This document shows positions 52,576-62,449 of a DNA stretch of 64,000 nt, piece after piece. The notes below the pieces were generated by a model. It did not search any database and was not told the origin of the DNA. It was given only the letters and a program-made list of their open reading frames with translations. The position numbers and the translations under genes are program-made. Numbering within the stretch: the stretch's first letter is position 1; every line of letters begins with the position of its first letter. This stretch comes from G963422595 sp963422595 (GTDB lineage: Bacteria > Pseudomonadota > Gammaproteobacteria > UBA4575): assembly GCA_963422595.1 (NCBI GenBank), contig OY730298.1, forward strand, positions 868,001-932,000, written 5' to 3'.

Positions 52576-53793
52576 ATGGGCATTGAATCAACGCAAAATA
52601 ATCGTGTGTTATCCGGCATGCGTCCCACCGGCAAGTTACATCTTGGCCATCTGCACGGTGTGTTGCACAACTGGCTGGAATTACAACATACGCATGAGTG
52701 CTTTTTCTTTATTGCCGATTGGCACGCGCTGACTACGGAGTATGACGACATTCAAGTCATATCTGAGAATGTAAGCGGTATGCTCATTGATTGGTTAGCT
52801 GCTGGCGTAAACTCCAGTGCCGCCACTTTGTTTATTCAATCACACGTGCCTGAACATGCCGAGTTACACTTATTATTATCGATGATCACGCCACTTAGGT
52901 GGTTAGAACGGGTGCCGACGTACAAAGACCAACAGGAAAAACTAAGGCATAAAGATTTAGCGACCTATGGATTTTTAGGTTACGCGTTATTACAAAGCGC
53001 GGACATATTGGCGTATAAAGCTGGGAGTGTACCGGTTGGTGAAGATCAGGTTGCGCACGTCGAGTTGACGCGCGAAATCGCGCGCCGATTTAATTTTTTA
53101 TATGGCAGAGAACCAGCTTTTGAAGAAAAGGCAAAATTAGCAATTAGCAGGATTGGAAAAAAAACCGCCCGGCTATATCGCGAACATCGCAAACGTTATC
53201 AACAGCACGGTGATCTTGAGTCTTTAGAGATAGCCAGGGCCTTACTGGAAACGCAGCAGAACGTATCTATTGGTGATAAAGAGCGGTTGCTTGGATACCT
53301 GGAAGGCGAGGGCAAAATCATTTTACCACAGCCGCAGGCGTTACTCACCAAGGCATCAAAGATGCCGGGTCTGGACGGGCAAAAGATGTCTAATTCCTAC
53401 AACAACACCATCTCCCTGCGTGAGGAATCCAAGCTCGTGGCAAAAAAAATACGCACCATGCCAACGGATCCGGCGCGCGTGAAGCGCACTGACCCGGGCG
53501 ATCCGGCCAAATGTCCGGTTTGGAAATTTCATCAGATTTATTCTTCTGATAGTGTCAAATCCTGGGTGCAGGAGGGCTGTCGAAGTGCCGGGATTGGCTG
53601 CATCGAATGCAAGCAACCGATAATTGATGCCATAGAACGTGAGATCAGGCCTATACGTGAGCGTGCCGGGGAATATCTGCAAGACAAGGCCACCATACGC
53701 GGCATCATCAAACAAGGCTGTGAAGAGGCACGTGACGTCGCGCGTGATACCTTAAATGACGTCAGACAAGCGATAGGGGTATCGTATCGGTAA
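52576..53793 (+). CDS. trpS: Tryptophanyl-tRNA synthetase
   Basis: A 405-residue class I synthetase. The HIGH-like motif is LHLGHLHG (about residues 20-27) and KMSKS is GQKMSNSY. The middle holds an inserted segment (about residues 190-250) that makes it longer than the 330-residue E. coli type. It lies between the M50 protease and scpA, a common gammaproteobacterial order. Confidence 0.94.
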   Translation: MGIESTQNNRVLSGMRPTGKLHLGHLHGVLHNWLELQHTHECFFFIADWHALTTEYDDIQVISENVSGMLIDWLAAGVNSSAATLFIQSHVPEHAELHLLLSMITPLRWLERVPTYKDQQEKLRHKDLATYGFLGYALLQSADILAYKAGSVPVGEDQVAHVELTREIARRFNFLYGREPAFEEKAKLAISRIGKKTARLYREHRKRYQQHGDLESLEIARALLETQQNVSIGDKERLLGYLEGEGKIILPQPQALLTKASKMPGLDGQKMSNSYNNTISLREESKLVAKKIRTMPTDPARVKRTDPGDPAKCPVWKFHQIYSSDSVKSWVQEGCRSAGIGCIECKQPIIDAIEREIRPIRERAGEYLQDKATIRGIIKQGCEEARDVARDTLNDVRQAIGVSYR

Positions 53794-53803
53794 ACATAAG
53801 TCA

Positions 53804-54640
53804 GTGATGGGTATCGATTCCAGTTTACAGCAAAGGCCACAAACAGAGCTACCGTTTGCGGTGGTAAAAGGGCAACCGATGACGGACCCACCGGCAGATC
53901 TCTACATTCCTCCCGATGCCCTGGAGGTGTTTCTCGATGCTTTTGAAGGCCCGTTGGATTTATTACTATACTTAATCAAGCGACAAAATCTGGATATTCT
54001 GACGCTGCCCATTTTGCAAATAACGCAGCAATATATGGAATATATTAAATTGATGAGAGAATTGCGTCTGGAGCTTGCCGCCGAGTACCTGCTTATGGCG
54101 GCGACGTTGGCGGAAATTAAATCGCACATGTTATTACCCAAACCCGTTGCCGGCCATGACGAGGAAGATCCGCGCTCTGAACTGGTACGTAGATTGCAGG
54201 AATATGCAAGATTTAAAACAGCTGCCACGCAAATAAATGAATTGCCACGGATGTATCGGGACATATTTAACGTTTCGGTCATACAATCCGAGTGTGAATA
54301 TGAACGGCCAAAACCGGACATTGATTTAACAGAGATGCTGCACGCCTTGCGTGAAGTTGTGCAGCGCGCGAGGATGTTTGCAAGCCACCATATCCGGCGT
54401 GAACCATTATCAGTGCGGGACAGAATGTCGCGCATACTCCGCATCTTAAACATAGAAGACTTCGTAGAATTTAATAGATTTTTTAATGCGGATGAGGGAC
54501 GTGGCGGCGTGATAGTAACGTTTATTGCATTGCTTGAACTCGTAAAAGGGCGAGTGATCAAACTGGTACAGTCCGAACCTTTTGCGCCAATCTATGTAAA
54601 ACCTGCTGTCAAAGGCCCGCTTGAACGTGAAGATGATTGA
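53804..54640 (+). CDS. scpA: Segregation and condensation protein A
   Basis: A 278-residue kleisin of the SMC-ScpAB condensin. EVFLDAFEGPLDLLLYLIKR and LAAEYLLMAATLAEIKSHML are the N-terminal helices that bind the SMC neck; the C-terminal winged helix binds the SMC head. The start at GTG 53804 or ATG 53807 is uncertain; ATG 53879 would also keep all conserved residues. scpB follows after a 132-bp gap containing a dispersed repeat. Confidence 0.92.
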   Translation: MMGIDSSLQQRPQTELPFAVVKGQPMTDPPADLYIPPDALEVFLDAFEGPLDLLLYLIKRQNLDILTLPILQITQQYMEYIKLMRELRLELAAEYLLMAATLAEIKSHMLLPKPVAGHDEEDPRSELVRRLQEYARFKTAATQINELPRMYRDIFNVSVIQSECEYERPKPDIDLTEMLHALREVVQRARMFASHHIRREPLSVRDRMSRILRILNIEDFVEFNRFFNADEGRGGVIVTFIALLELVKGRVIKLVQSEPFAPIYVKPAVKGPLEREDD

Positions 54641-54655
54641 ATACTGTGAGCGTAG

Positions 54656-54737
54656 GGAACAACGACTGTTATGTTGATCACATAATGCGTAGGGACAGGC
54701 CCCGTGCTGGTGCGAAAATAACCCCCTGGAACAACGA
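54656..54737 (+). repeat. Dispersed repeat, copy 2, with 10-bp flanking direct repeats
   Basis: GTAGGGACAGGCCCCGTGCT, followed by GGTGCG, lies at 54689-54714 and matches the copies at 3008-3031 and 55540-55565. GGAACAACGA occurs at 54656-54665 and 54728-54737, 72 bp apart, flanking it. It lies between scpA and scpB. The arrangement looks like an insertion with target duplication. Confidence 0.6.
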
Positions 54738-54772
54738 TTTTAAATGTGCGAAGCCGATTGAACATAAAGAGT

Positions 54773-55402
54773 ATGAGAGATACACAAATTAAACGCATTA
54801 TCGAAGCTGCACTGATGGCGGCAGACACCGCTTTAGGCATTAGCCACTTGTTGCGATTGTTTGAGCCGGACGCTGAAAAACCAACGCATGAACAAATTAA
54901 AAAAGCAATTACGGTACTGCAGGAAGAATGTAAAGACCGGGGTATTGAGCTGCGGAGAGTTGCCAGTGGCTATCGTTATCAGACCTGTAGTGACGTGCAG
55001 CCCTGGGTAGCGCGGTTGTGGCAAGAGAAACCGCCGCGTTATTCACGCGCCCTGCTTGAGACGCTATCGTTAATCATCTATCGCCAACCTGTTGCACGTG
55101 GCGAAATTGAACAAGTGCGCGGCGTAAGCGTTAGCAGTCATATTATTAAGACGCTGCTTGAACGTGAGTGGATACGTGTAATTGGGCATAAAGAAGTTCC
55201 CGGTCGTCCGGCGCTATATGGCAGTACCAAACAGTTTCTGGATTATTTTAATTTACAATCTCTGCATGAATTACCTGATCTGGCGGAGTTGGCAGGTACG
55301 GATCAGTTTCGCTTGGACACACCGGCGTACCCGGAGTTAGATCTTCCGGAGCCAGAAGAAGACAGTAAAATTCACCTGCGCGTGGTGACAGACTCTGGAT
55401 AA
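54773..55402 (+). CDS. scpB: Segregation and condensation protein B
   Basis: A 209-residue partner of ScpA with two winged-helix domains. QIKRIIEAALMAADTALGIS starts domain one; LETLSLIIYRQPVARGEIEQ and VSSHIIKTLLEREWIRVIG are typical of the second. ATG 54773 is preferred over 54746, because it starts just before the conserved helix. In many relatives rluB follows scpB; here a DNA glycosylase-like gene follows. Confidence 0.92.
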   Translation: MRDTQIKRIIEAALMAADTALGISHLLRLFEPDAEKPTHEQIKKAITVLQEECKDRGIELRRVASGYRYQTCSDVQPWVARLWQEKPPRYSRALLETLSLIIYRQPVARGEIEQVRGVSVSSHIIKTLLEREWIRVIGHKEVPGRPALYGSTKQFLDYFNLQSLHELPDLAELAGTDQFRLDTPAYPELDLPEPEEDSKIHLRVVTDSG

Positions 55403-55539
55403 ATGCTTCCCGCACCGCTCCTGAATAACAATTATTACGCATTATCCTGCCCATCCATGCTCATATCTTTCTATTTCTTTATTATCCTGAACGTTCTGTA
55501 TATCCGTGTTCGTATGAATTTACCTGGATGGACAGCCAC

Positions 55540-55565
55540 GTAGGGACAGGCCCGTGCCGGTGCGG
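55540..55565 (+). repeat. Dispersed repeat, copy 3
   Basis: GTAGGGACAGGCCCGTGCCG, followed by GTGCGG, lies between scpB and the following gene and matches copies 1 and 2 except for small changes in the centre. I could not find clear flanking direct repeats around this copy. Confidence 0.6.
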
Positions 55566-55577
55566 ATAACTGATTGA

Positions 55578-56264
55578 GTGTTAAGTGAGATGCTGCACGA
55601 GTGCCACAAAAGTAGTCAATGGGCCAGCAAAGTATACGCAAAACTTTTACGGCAACATGGACCTCAAGGTTGGTGGCCTGCGAATTCCAGATTTGCAGTT
55701 ATGGTGGGTGCGATACTCACGCAAAATACGGCTTGGAGCAACGTTGAGAAGGCCATTGAGAGTTTGAAGGTTGCAGGTTATCTGCGACCAGAAGCCATTG
55801 CAAACGCGAAGCAAGTATCCTTGTCCAAACTCATCAGGTCGTCTGGTTACTTCAACGTAAAGGCCAAACGCCTGCAAAGATTCTGCGAATGGTACGTAGG
55901 CAAGGGCGGCTATTTACGTCTCCGTTATTGGCCTACCATGAAACTACGCACGGAGTTACTCAACGTTTATGGAATAGGCCATGAAACGGCAGATGATATC
56001 CTGCTTTATGCATTTCAACGGCCTGTGTTTGTTATTGACGCATACACGCGCAGAATATTTTCACGTCTCGGGGTTATTACTGGCAATGAGTCATATGATC
56101 ATCTTCGTTATCAATTTGAGTCGCAATTTTCCAATGGGCCAAAGTTATTAGGTGAGTACCACGCTTTAATCGTTCGGCATGGTAAGGACGTATGCAAACC
56201 AAGGCCAATTTGTGAGAATTGTGGTGTAAGGGCAATGTGTAATTTTTTCAAAGTAAATCATTAG
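55578..56264 (+). CDS. Endonuclease III-like DNA glycosylase (HhH-GPD superfamily)
   Basis: A 228-residue protein with the helix-hairpin-helix LLNVYGIGHETADDILLYAF and the catalytic Asp in VFVIDAYTRR. Endonuclease III has Lys at the hairpin (GxGxKTA); here it is Glu, so lyase activity is not expected and the protein resembles monofunctional glycosylases such as MagIII. Four Cys in C-x5-C-x2-C-x5-C near the end suggest an iron-sulfur cluster. The damaged base it removes is unknown. Confidence 0.85.
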   Translation: MLSEMLHECHKSSQWASKVYAKLLRQHGPQGWWPANSRFAVMVGAILTQNTAWSNVEKAIESLKVAGYLRPEAIANAKQVSLSKLIRSSGYFNVKAKRLQRFCEWYVGKGGYLRLRYWPTMKLRTELLNVYGIGHETADDILLYAFQRPVFVIDAYTRRIFSRLGVITGNESYDHLRYQFESQFSNGPKLLGEYHALIVRHGKDVCKPRPICENCGVRAMCNFFKVNH

Positions 56265-57058
56265 CCGATAAAATCCGCATTGATTTTATAATTTACGCCC
56301 GTGACACCCTTGCTGTCAGGCCCGATGAAATAGAGGTAGGGTGCGACCACCGTGTCTGGTGATGGAAAAGATTGTGGATGTATGCCGGGGTAATTTGTGC
56401 TCCTGAGTTTTGTGCGTACCGGCGCCGGGTCGACGCCATTTACACGTATAGGTTTGCCTCCGTCAAGCTCATCCGCGAGAATTTTCAGCATGCCCAACTG
56501 TGCAGACTTCGCTACTCCATAGGCGCCCCAATAGGCCTTTGTGCAATCATGCGTCGAAAACACAATAGTAGGGTCGTTCGCTGCTTCAAGTGACGGAATG
56601 CAACTCCTTAGCAGCATAAAGGGCGCATGTTGATTAATGGTGATGGTACGCAACCAGGTATCGAGCTGATAATTCCTTAAACCCTGCAAAGCAGCGATGT
56701 ACCCAGCATTCAGCACCAATGAATCTACAGGCGTATCCTGGCTGGAGACAAACTTGGTAAACGCAAGGTAGTCTGGCTCACCTGCAATGGCGAAGTCCAT
56801 CACATAAGACTGGTGGGTTTGACATGAGTGTTGTGGCAATTCCCGTAGCAGAGAATCCAGGTTACGCTCATTTCTGGCCAGCAATAAAAGTCGTGCCCCA
56901 CGTGCGGCACAAGACAAAGATATTTCCTTACCTATACCATCGGTTGCGCCGGTGATGACGATAAACTTGTCTTTCAACAACTCTTTACGTGGCGAATAGT
57001 CACTTAGGCACTGAAGACTTTTCTGTGTCGGACCCAGTTGGCTTGCTTTTTTTACCAT
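56261..57058 (-). CDS. YciK-like short-chain dehydrogenase
   Basis: A 265-residue SDR oxidoreductase. FIVITGATDGIGKEISLSCA is the NAD(P) loop, LVLNAGYI the NAG motif and YGVAKSAQ the catalytic Tyr-x3-Lys. The Ser partner is in the FSTHDC segment. An N-terminal extension of about 20 residues precedes the fold. YciK relatives occur near yciO, trpS and scpAB in other gammaproteobacteria. The substrate is unknown. Confidence 0.8.
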   Translation of the reverse strand: MVKKASQLGPTQKSLQCLSDYSPRKELLKDKFIVITGATDGIGKEISLSCAARGARLLLLARNERNLDSLLRELPQHSCQTHQSYVMDFAIAGEPDYLAFTKFVSSQDTPVDSLVLNAGYIAALQGLRNYQLDTWLRTITINQHAPFMLLRSCIPSLEAANDPTIVFSTHDCTKAYWGAYGVAKSAQLGMLKILADELDGGKPIRVNGVDPAPVRTKLRSTNYPGIHPQSFPSPDTVVAPYLYFIGPDSKGVTGVNYKINADFIG

Positions 57059-57093
57059 CGTCTAGTGGGTATGCGCGACAAATTTCAACACGG

Positions 57094-58404
57094 CTACGAG
57101 TCGACTTTATTACTGGTTTTAACGCCATGACCTATATTATCTCTTGCTGAATTTTCAATGATTTTTAATTCCGGAATGGGTTTTTTCTGTTCAATTCCTA
57201 ACTCCGTAAATTTTCTTGCGCTGCTTAAAACCTGACGATCCAGCGAGCCGACGGCCATATTAAAGTGGCTAATGCTGGAGTCGAGGTGTTTCCCCAATTT
57301 ATGCAGATGTTCGGCGAACGTGGCCAGGCGGTGATAGAGTTCCTCGCCAAGTTCACGGATTTTTGCGGCGTTTTCCGTTACTGCAAGCTGGCGCCATCCA
57401 AAGGCCACGGCACGCAATAACGCGATGATACTGGTTGGAGTAGCCAGTATCACCTTCTTATTGAGTGCATCTTCAAGCAGTCGCGGATCTTTTTCCAATG
57501 CGGCAGAAAGAAATTGCTCACCTGGGATAAACAAAATAACAAAGTCCGGAGAATGTTTAAATTGATCCCAATAGGCCTTCCTTGAAAGTTCCTGCATACG
57601 TGCGCGGACATTACGCGCATGCGCGACTAAGGCATGTTTACGGGTGTTATCGTCATTAGTTTGCGTGGCGTTAAGATAAGCATCCAGAGGCGTTTTGGCG
57701 TCTACTATCAACTCGCGCTGGTCGGGCATGCGCACAATCATATCAGGGCGCATGCGGCTGTCGCCGACTTCCCCCGGCTGTTGTTCATAGAAATCACAGT
57801 GGTTGACCATTCCGGCAAGTTCGGCAATCCTTTTTAGGGTCAATTCACCCCATTGTCCACGCACCTCTGGTCGCCGTAATGCCTGTACGAGATTGCGCGT
57901 TTCCAGCTGCAGGCTTGTTTGCGTCTCATTGATCGACCGTAAATGTTCAGACAATGAACCAAATGACTCTTTGCGTTCTTTTTCAATCGCTCTTATCTGT
58001 GATTCAGTTTGTTGTAATGCCTTGTTAATAGGTTGTAACAGCGTTTCAATAGCCTTTTCTTTTTTCTCAAGGCTGGCTTCCGCCTGAATTTGATATTGCG
58101 AAAGTTTTTCCTTAGCCAGCAACAGAAAGTTTTCATTATTCGACTGTAATGCCCGTTGAGACAATGCTGAAAATGACTGTTCCAATTGTTTACGTAATTC
58201 TTCAATGGTGTTAATTTTTTCTACACAGCGCTGTTTTTCCAGCTCTAACTGCATAGATAACTTTTGCCGGTCGGCCTCGATTCGTGCGCGCTGCTGGCGA
58301 GCTCGATAAAGTGTCACCAGCGTTGCCAGCGTTGCGCTCAACAAACATAGAGCCACCCCCGTTAATACCAGGTACCAAATATATTGTAGTGTCATATTCA
58401 TCAT
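57094..58404 (-). CDS. rmuC: DNA recombination protein RmuC
   Basis: A 436-residue protein with one N-terminal membrane helix (about residues 8-30), a long coiled coil and the RmuC domain: EVRGQWGELTLKRIAELAGM, IVDAKTPLDAYLNA and ILATPTSIIALLRAVAFGW. It is a nuclease-like protein that limits inversions at short inverted repeats. It overlaps gph by 4 bp. Confidence 0.92.
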   Translation of the reverse strand: MMNMTLQYIWYLVLTGVALCLLSATLATLVTLYRARQQRARIEADRQKLSMQLELEKQRCVEKINTIEELRKQLEQSFSALSQRALQSNNENFLLLAKEKLSQYQIQAEASLEKKEKAIETLLQPINKALQQTESQIRAIEKERKESFGSLSEHLRSINETQTSLQLETRNLVQALRRPEVRGQWGELTLKRIAELAGMVNHCDFYEQQPGEVGDSRMRPDMIVRMPDQRELIVDAKTPLDAYLNATQTNDDNTRKHALVAHARNVRARMQELSRKAYWDQFKHSPDFVILFIPGEQFLSAALEKDPRLLEDALNKKVILATPTSIIALLRAVAFGWRQLAVTENAAKIRELGEELYHRLATFAEHLHKLGKHLDSSISHFNMAVGSLDRQVLSSARKFTELGIEQKKPIPELKIIENSARDNIGHGVKTSNKVDS

Positions 58405-59093
58405 GCTGGCATCGTCAATCGATTATGAGCAAAAAGCCAATGCTGGAGTTCAAGGGCATGTTGGAAGACCACGTCGGCGCCCCACGCATACGGGTTTTGG
58501 TTATCCTGAATATAGCCATAGGCGGCTACAGCGGTTTGCATGTTTGCGGATTTTCCGGCCTGCACGTCACGGCGGTCGTCACCCATATACACACACTCGG
58601 TCTTATCAATTCCCAGCACGTTTGCGGCGTGCAATAATTGATCGGGACTCGGCTTTCTTTGTGACAGAGAATCGCCGCTAACTATACATACTGCCCGCAA
58701 TGCGATAGCCAGCTTTTGTATTAGTGGCTTAGCCAGTTTGCCGGGTTTATTGGTGACTATTCCCCAGGGAATTTTGGCATGGTCTAAAAAATCTAACAAC
58801 CTGGGCACACCGGTGAACAGCCTGGTTTTGTTGCAAAGCATGCCGGCATAGATGTGTAAAAATTCATTACGTAATTGCGCGCCGCGTTGTTTTCCAAGTG
58901 GTTCACCAAATCCCAGCTCCAGCATCGCGATACTGCCTTGTGAAGTATGTTTGCGCACCAGCTCATAGGCAAGCGTATCTTTGCCGTATAAGGTCAATAA
59001 TTCATTAAGCGCATCTGTCATATCCGGAGAGGTATCTGCCAAGGTACCATCCAAATCAAACAACACCGCTCTAACTTGTGGCGAGCTACTCAT
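58401..59093 (-). CDS. gph: Phosphoglycolate phosphatase
   Basis: A 230-residue HAD phosphatase. Motif I is VLFDLDGTLADT, motif II IVTNKPG, motif III includes the Lys in RKPSPDQLLHAA, and motif IV is CVYMGDDRRDVQAG. It removes 2-phosphoglycolate. It follows ubiG by 32 bp, a conserved pairing. Confidence 0.92.
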   Translation of the reverse strand: MSSSPQVRAVLFDLDGTLADTSPDMTDALNELLTLYGKDTLAYELVRKHTSQGSIAMLELGFGEPLGKQRGAQLRNEFLHIYAGMLCNKTRLFTGVPRLLDFLDHAKIPWGIVTNKPGKLAKPLIQKLAIALRAVCIVSGDSLSQRKPSPDQLLHAANVLGIDKTECVYMGDDRRDVQAGKSANMQTAVAAYGYIQDNQNPYAWGADVVFQHALELQHWLFAHNRLTMPA

Positions 59094-59125
59094 ATAGTGG
59101 ATAGCGGAAGTAGTTTACCAGGCTA

Positions 59126-59830
59126 TTACGTTTGCGCATGAAGCATATAATTTACGCTAATATCTGCCGACAGCTTGCAGAATTTACTAACCGGGTTATA
59201 AGTCATGCCAATGATCTCGCTGGTGTGCATGTTGGCGGCGCGTATCCAGCCATCGAGTTCAGACGGGCGGATTAATTTTTCATACGTGTGGGTGCCCCTG
59301 GGCAGAAGATTTAGAATGTATTCCGCACCCACGATAGCCAGCATAAAAGCCTTTGCATTGCGATTTATCGTCGCAAAGAACACGTGGCCCTCGGGTTTTG
59401 CCAGTTGCGCGCATGCCGTGACCATTGCGGCCGGGTTGGGGACGTGTTCCAACAGCTCCATACAGGTAACGATGTCAAACGATGCCGGCCTTTGGGTGGC
59501 CAAGGCCTCTGCTGAAATTGCCTGATACGCTATATCCAGACGCTGTTCTTTAGCGTGAATTTTCGCCACTGCAAGAGGGCCCTCGCCAAGGTCAATGCCG
59601 GTTACCCGGGCGCCTTTTAGAGCCATCGATTCGGACAAAATACCGCCGCCGCAACCTATATCCAGGACTTTTTTCCCCAGCAGTCCGGCATGCTCATCAA
59701 TATAGCTCAGGCGTAAGGGATTAATGTCATGCAGTGGCTTGAATTCACTTTCCTTATCCCACCAGCGACACGCTAACGCCTCGAACTTAGCCAGTTCGTC
59801 TTTATCATAGTTAGTATTCGTGACCGGCAT
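59126..59830 (-). CDS. ubiG: Ubiquinone biosynthesis O-methyltransferase
   Basis: A 234-residue SAM-dependent enzyme that performs both O-methylations in ubiquinone synthesis. FEALACRWWDKESEFKPLHD and VLDIGCGGGILSESMALKGA are diagnostic; ELLEHVPNP follows. The ubiG-gph pair and the mtaD gene upstream are a common gammaproteobacterial block. Confidence 0.95.
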   Translation of the reverse strand: MPVTNTNYDKDELAKFEALACRWWDKESEFKPLHDINPLRLSYIDEHAGLLGKKVLDIGCGGGILSESMALKGARVTGIDLGEGPLAVAKIHAKEQRLDIAYQAISAEALATQRPASFDIVTCMELLEHVPNPAAMVTACAQLAKPEGHVFFATINRNAKAFMLAIVGAEYILNLLPRGTHTYEKLIRPSELDGWIRAANMHTSEIIGMTYNPVSKFCKLSADISVNYMLHAQT

Positions 59831-59879
59831 AGCTAGGCAAGTAACGTGTGGAAATATATTCCACGTTTGCGGTGAATCA

Positions 59880-61208
59880 TCACTTTTTACCCTTGGCGGT
59901 TAAGATTTTATTATTCCACTCTCGCGTCTTCAACAATATTTCATTCTGATCCAGAGTTTGCAATTGTCGGTTACGCAATAGTGGTTCGCCGGCGACCCAG
60001 ACATCCGACACTTGGTCGCGTTGCGCGGCGTATACCAAGTGACCAATGGGATCATACAGCGGCTGTGCCTCCAGCGAATCGACGTCAATAACAGTCATAT
60101 CTGCAGACTTTCCCACCTCTAAAGACCCGATTTCCTGCTCCATGCCTAATGCGGTAGCAGCGTTAATGGTTGCGCAACGCAAAGCCTGGTGCGCCGGAAG
60201 TGCGGCTGCGTCATGGGCGACACCCTTTGCCAGTAACGCCGCGGTACGCATCTCACCCAACATATTTAAGTCATCATTACTGGCGCCGCTATCAGTACCA
60301 AGCGCGACGTTAATTTGTCTGGTTTCAAGCCGGTGTAGCGGGCAAAAGCCACTGGCCAGTTTCAAGTTAGACTCCGGGCAATGCACCACATTCGCTTTAG
60401 TTTCGGCCAGCAACTCAATTTCATCATCCTGCAAATGTATCATGTGTACGGCTATTAATGAGCTATTCACCAGGCCAAGATTATTGAGACGCTGCAAGGG
60501 GCGCACGCGGTACTGTGTCAGGCTCTTCGCGATTTCATTTTCAGTTTCATGTAAATGTATATGCACCGGCAAGTTAAGCTCATTCGCCAAGGCTGCCACG
60601 CGCCCAAGCAGGCCATCAGATACAGTGTACGGAGCGTGTGGCGCAAACGCGCACTTTACCAGTGGATGGTGTGCATATTGATCATATATTGCCAGTCCCT
60701 TGGAGAAATACTCATCCGCATTACTGGCATAGCGGGTAGGAAAATCGAGCAGGATCATGCCAACGCAACTGCGTATCCCGGCTGCCGCGGCGACTTTTGC
60801 CGTAGTTTCCGCAAAGAAATACATATCGTTAAAACAAGTAATGCCGCCGCGAATCATCTCCGCTATAGCCAATTTCGTACCAGTCTTTACAAAATCATCG
60901 GTTACCCACGTTTGTTCAGCGGGCCATACATAATTTTGCAGCCACTCCATTAAGGGCACGTCTTTCACCAGACCACGGAATAGAGTCATGGCTGCATGGG
61001 TATGCGTATTGATCAATCCGGGTATGATAATGTGATGTTCATACACATAGTTTGCAGCGCACGAATATTTATTTTTGGCATCACGGGCAGGCAGGATATC
61101 GAGGATGCGGCCGTCCTGCACGGCGATGCTACAATCCGCAAGGGTACGCATATCATCATCCACTGGAATGACATATTTTCCGTGAATCAGGGTTTGGACA
61201 GGTATCAT
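59880..61208 (-). CDS. mtaD: TRZ/ATZ family amidohydrolase, MTA/SAH deaminase-like
   Basis: A 442-residue amidohydrolase. Metal ligands are in NTHTHAAMTLFRG, the VHIHLHETE segment and LGTDSGASNDDLNM; VHCPESNLKLASG is the substrate loop. It is predicted to deaminate 5'-methylthioadenosine or S-adenosylhomocysteine. It is divergent from mtnA, which acts in methionine salvage, so an MTA-related role fits. The gene symbol follows family usage and the activity is not proven. Confidence 0.88.
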   Translation of the reverse strand: MIPVQTLIHGKYVIPVDDDMRTLADCSIAVQDGRILDILPARDAKNKYSCAANYVYEHHIIIPGLINTHTHAAMTLFRGLVKDVPLMEWLQNYVWPAEQTWVTDDFVKTGTKLAIAEMIRGGITCFNDMYFFAETTAKVAAAAGIRSCVGMILLDFPTRYASNADEYFSKGLAIYDQYAHHPLVKCAFAPHAPYTVSDGLLGRVAALANELNLPVHIHLHETENEIAKSLTQYRVRPLQRLNNLGLVNSSLIAVHMIHLQDDEIELLAETKANVVHCPESNLKLASGFCPLHRLETRQINVALGTDSGASNDDLNMLGEMRTAALLAKGVAHDAAALPAHQALRCATINAATALGMEQEIGSLEVGKSADMTVIDVDSLEAQPLYDPIGHLVYAAQRDQVSDVWVAGEPLLRNRQLQTLDQNEILLKTREWNNKILTAKGKK

Positions 61209-61405
61209 TTGGGTTTCCGCAAGCGCATAAACACCGCAATTTTATGTACGTGGACGAACTGATTTTCTACAAATCGACGGTTAGCAAGCCGTAGTTAAAT
61301 TGTGCTATGACTATCATGCCCGAAGCAACGTAATTATATACATGACCAGGACGCAATATTTATGAACGTTTCGCGTGTTTCCCTATATCACATCAGGATA
61401 CCGTC

Positions 61406-62449
61406 ATGGCCTCGTTAGCAGAGCGGGCCGTAGTCTGGCAAGACGACAAACTTATACTGCTCGACCAGCGCAAGTTACCGCATCAGATTCAGTTTATCGA
61501 ATGCACCTCAGTGCAACAGGTAATTGCCGCCATCAGGCACATGGTGGTACGGGGTGCGCCTGCCATAGGTGTAACGGCCGCCTACGGCGTAGTGCTGGCG
61601 GCGCGAACCTGTTTCACGCGCGCGCCCGATGGTTGGAAGGCGTGTATCCAAGCCCATCTTCAGGCCTTACGTCACGCGCGTCCAACCGCGGTGAACCTAT
61701 CATGGGCAATCTCGCGCATGCGCGAAGTCATCACCACAACCAATGAAAACGGCGACCCGGAAGCGGTACTATTATCAGCCGCGCGGGCCATCCATCGCAC
61801 TGAAGTGCGTGCCAACAAAGCGCTTGGCGAGCATGGGGCCGAATTAATATCAAACAACTCCATAGTACTTACCCACTGTAATGCGGGCGCGTTAGCAACT
61901 GCGGGTCACGGTACCGCTTTGGGAGTGATACGCAGTGCCTACAGGCAAAACAAGATCACCGGCGTCTATGCGAACGAAACCCGACCGTGGTTTCAAGGCA
62001 GCAGGCTGACAGCCTGGGAATTACTGCAAGACAACGTTCCGGTCACGTTAATTTGTGACAGCGCGGCGGCAAGCCTGATGCGCCGACAAAAACTGGCCTG
62101 GGTAATTGTTGGTGCCGATCGTATCGCCAGTAATGGAGATGTAGCCAACAAGATTGGCACCTACTCATTAGCGGTGATGGCCCATCAACACAACGTGAAT
62201 TTCATGGTGGCGGCGGCGACCAGCAGCATTGACATGGAGATTGAAAATGGCGATGAGATAGAAATTGAAGAACGGCCGCATAATGAAATAACCCACTATC
62301 AGCAGCATTCCTTTGCGCCTGAAGATGCGCGTGTCTGGAATCCGGTGTTCGACGTCACCCCGGCGCCGCTGGTGACGGCTTTAGTTACTGAAAAGGGCGT
62401 CATCGGCAAGCCCACCCGCAGCAGGATTAAGGCCCTGATGCGATCCTGA
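61406..62449 (+). CDS. mtnA: Methylthioribose-1-phosphate isomerase
   Basis: A 347-residue isomerase of methionine salvage. VVRGAPAIGVTAAYGVVLAA binds the phosphate. The catalytic Cys is in VLTHCNAGALATAGHGTALG and the Asp in IVGADRIASNGDVANKIGTY. It is transcribed toward gyrA, 189 bp upstream of it. Confidence 0.94.
   Translation: MASLAERAVVWQDDKLILLDQRKLPHQIQFIECTSVQQVIAAIRHMVVRGAPAIGVTAAYGVVLAARTCFTRAPDGWKACIQAHLQALRHARPTAVNLSWAISRMREVITTTNENGDPEAVLLSAARAIHRTEVRANKALGEHGAELISNNSIVLTHCNAGALATAGHGTALGVIRSAYRQNKITGVYANETRPWFQGSRLTAWELLQDNVPVTLICDSAAASLMRRQKLAWVIVGADRIASNGDVANKIGTYSLAVMAHQHNVNFMVAAATSSIDMEIENGDEIEIEERPHNEITHYQQHSFAPEDARVWNPVFDVTPAPLVTALVTEKGVIGKPTRSRIKALMRS

Noticed and set aside
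53902..54561. 219-codon minus-strand ORF opposite scpA
   Set aside because: It is the antisense shadow of scpA; the composition is Ser/Arg-rich with no motif and no start signal.
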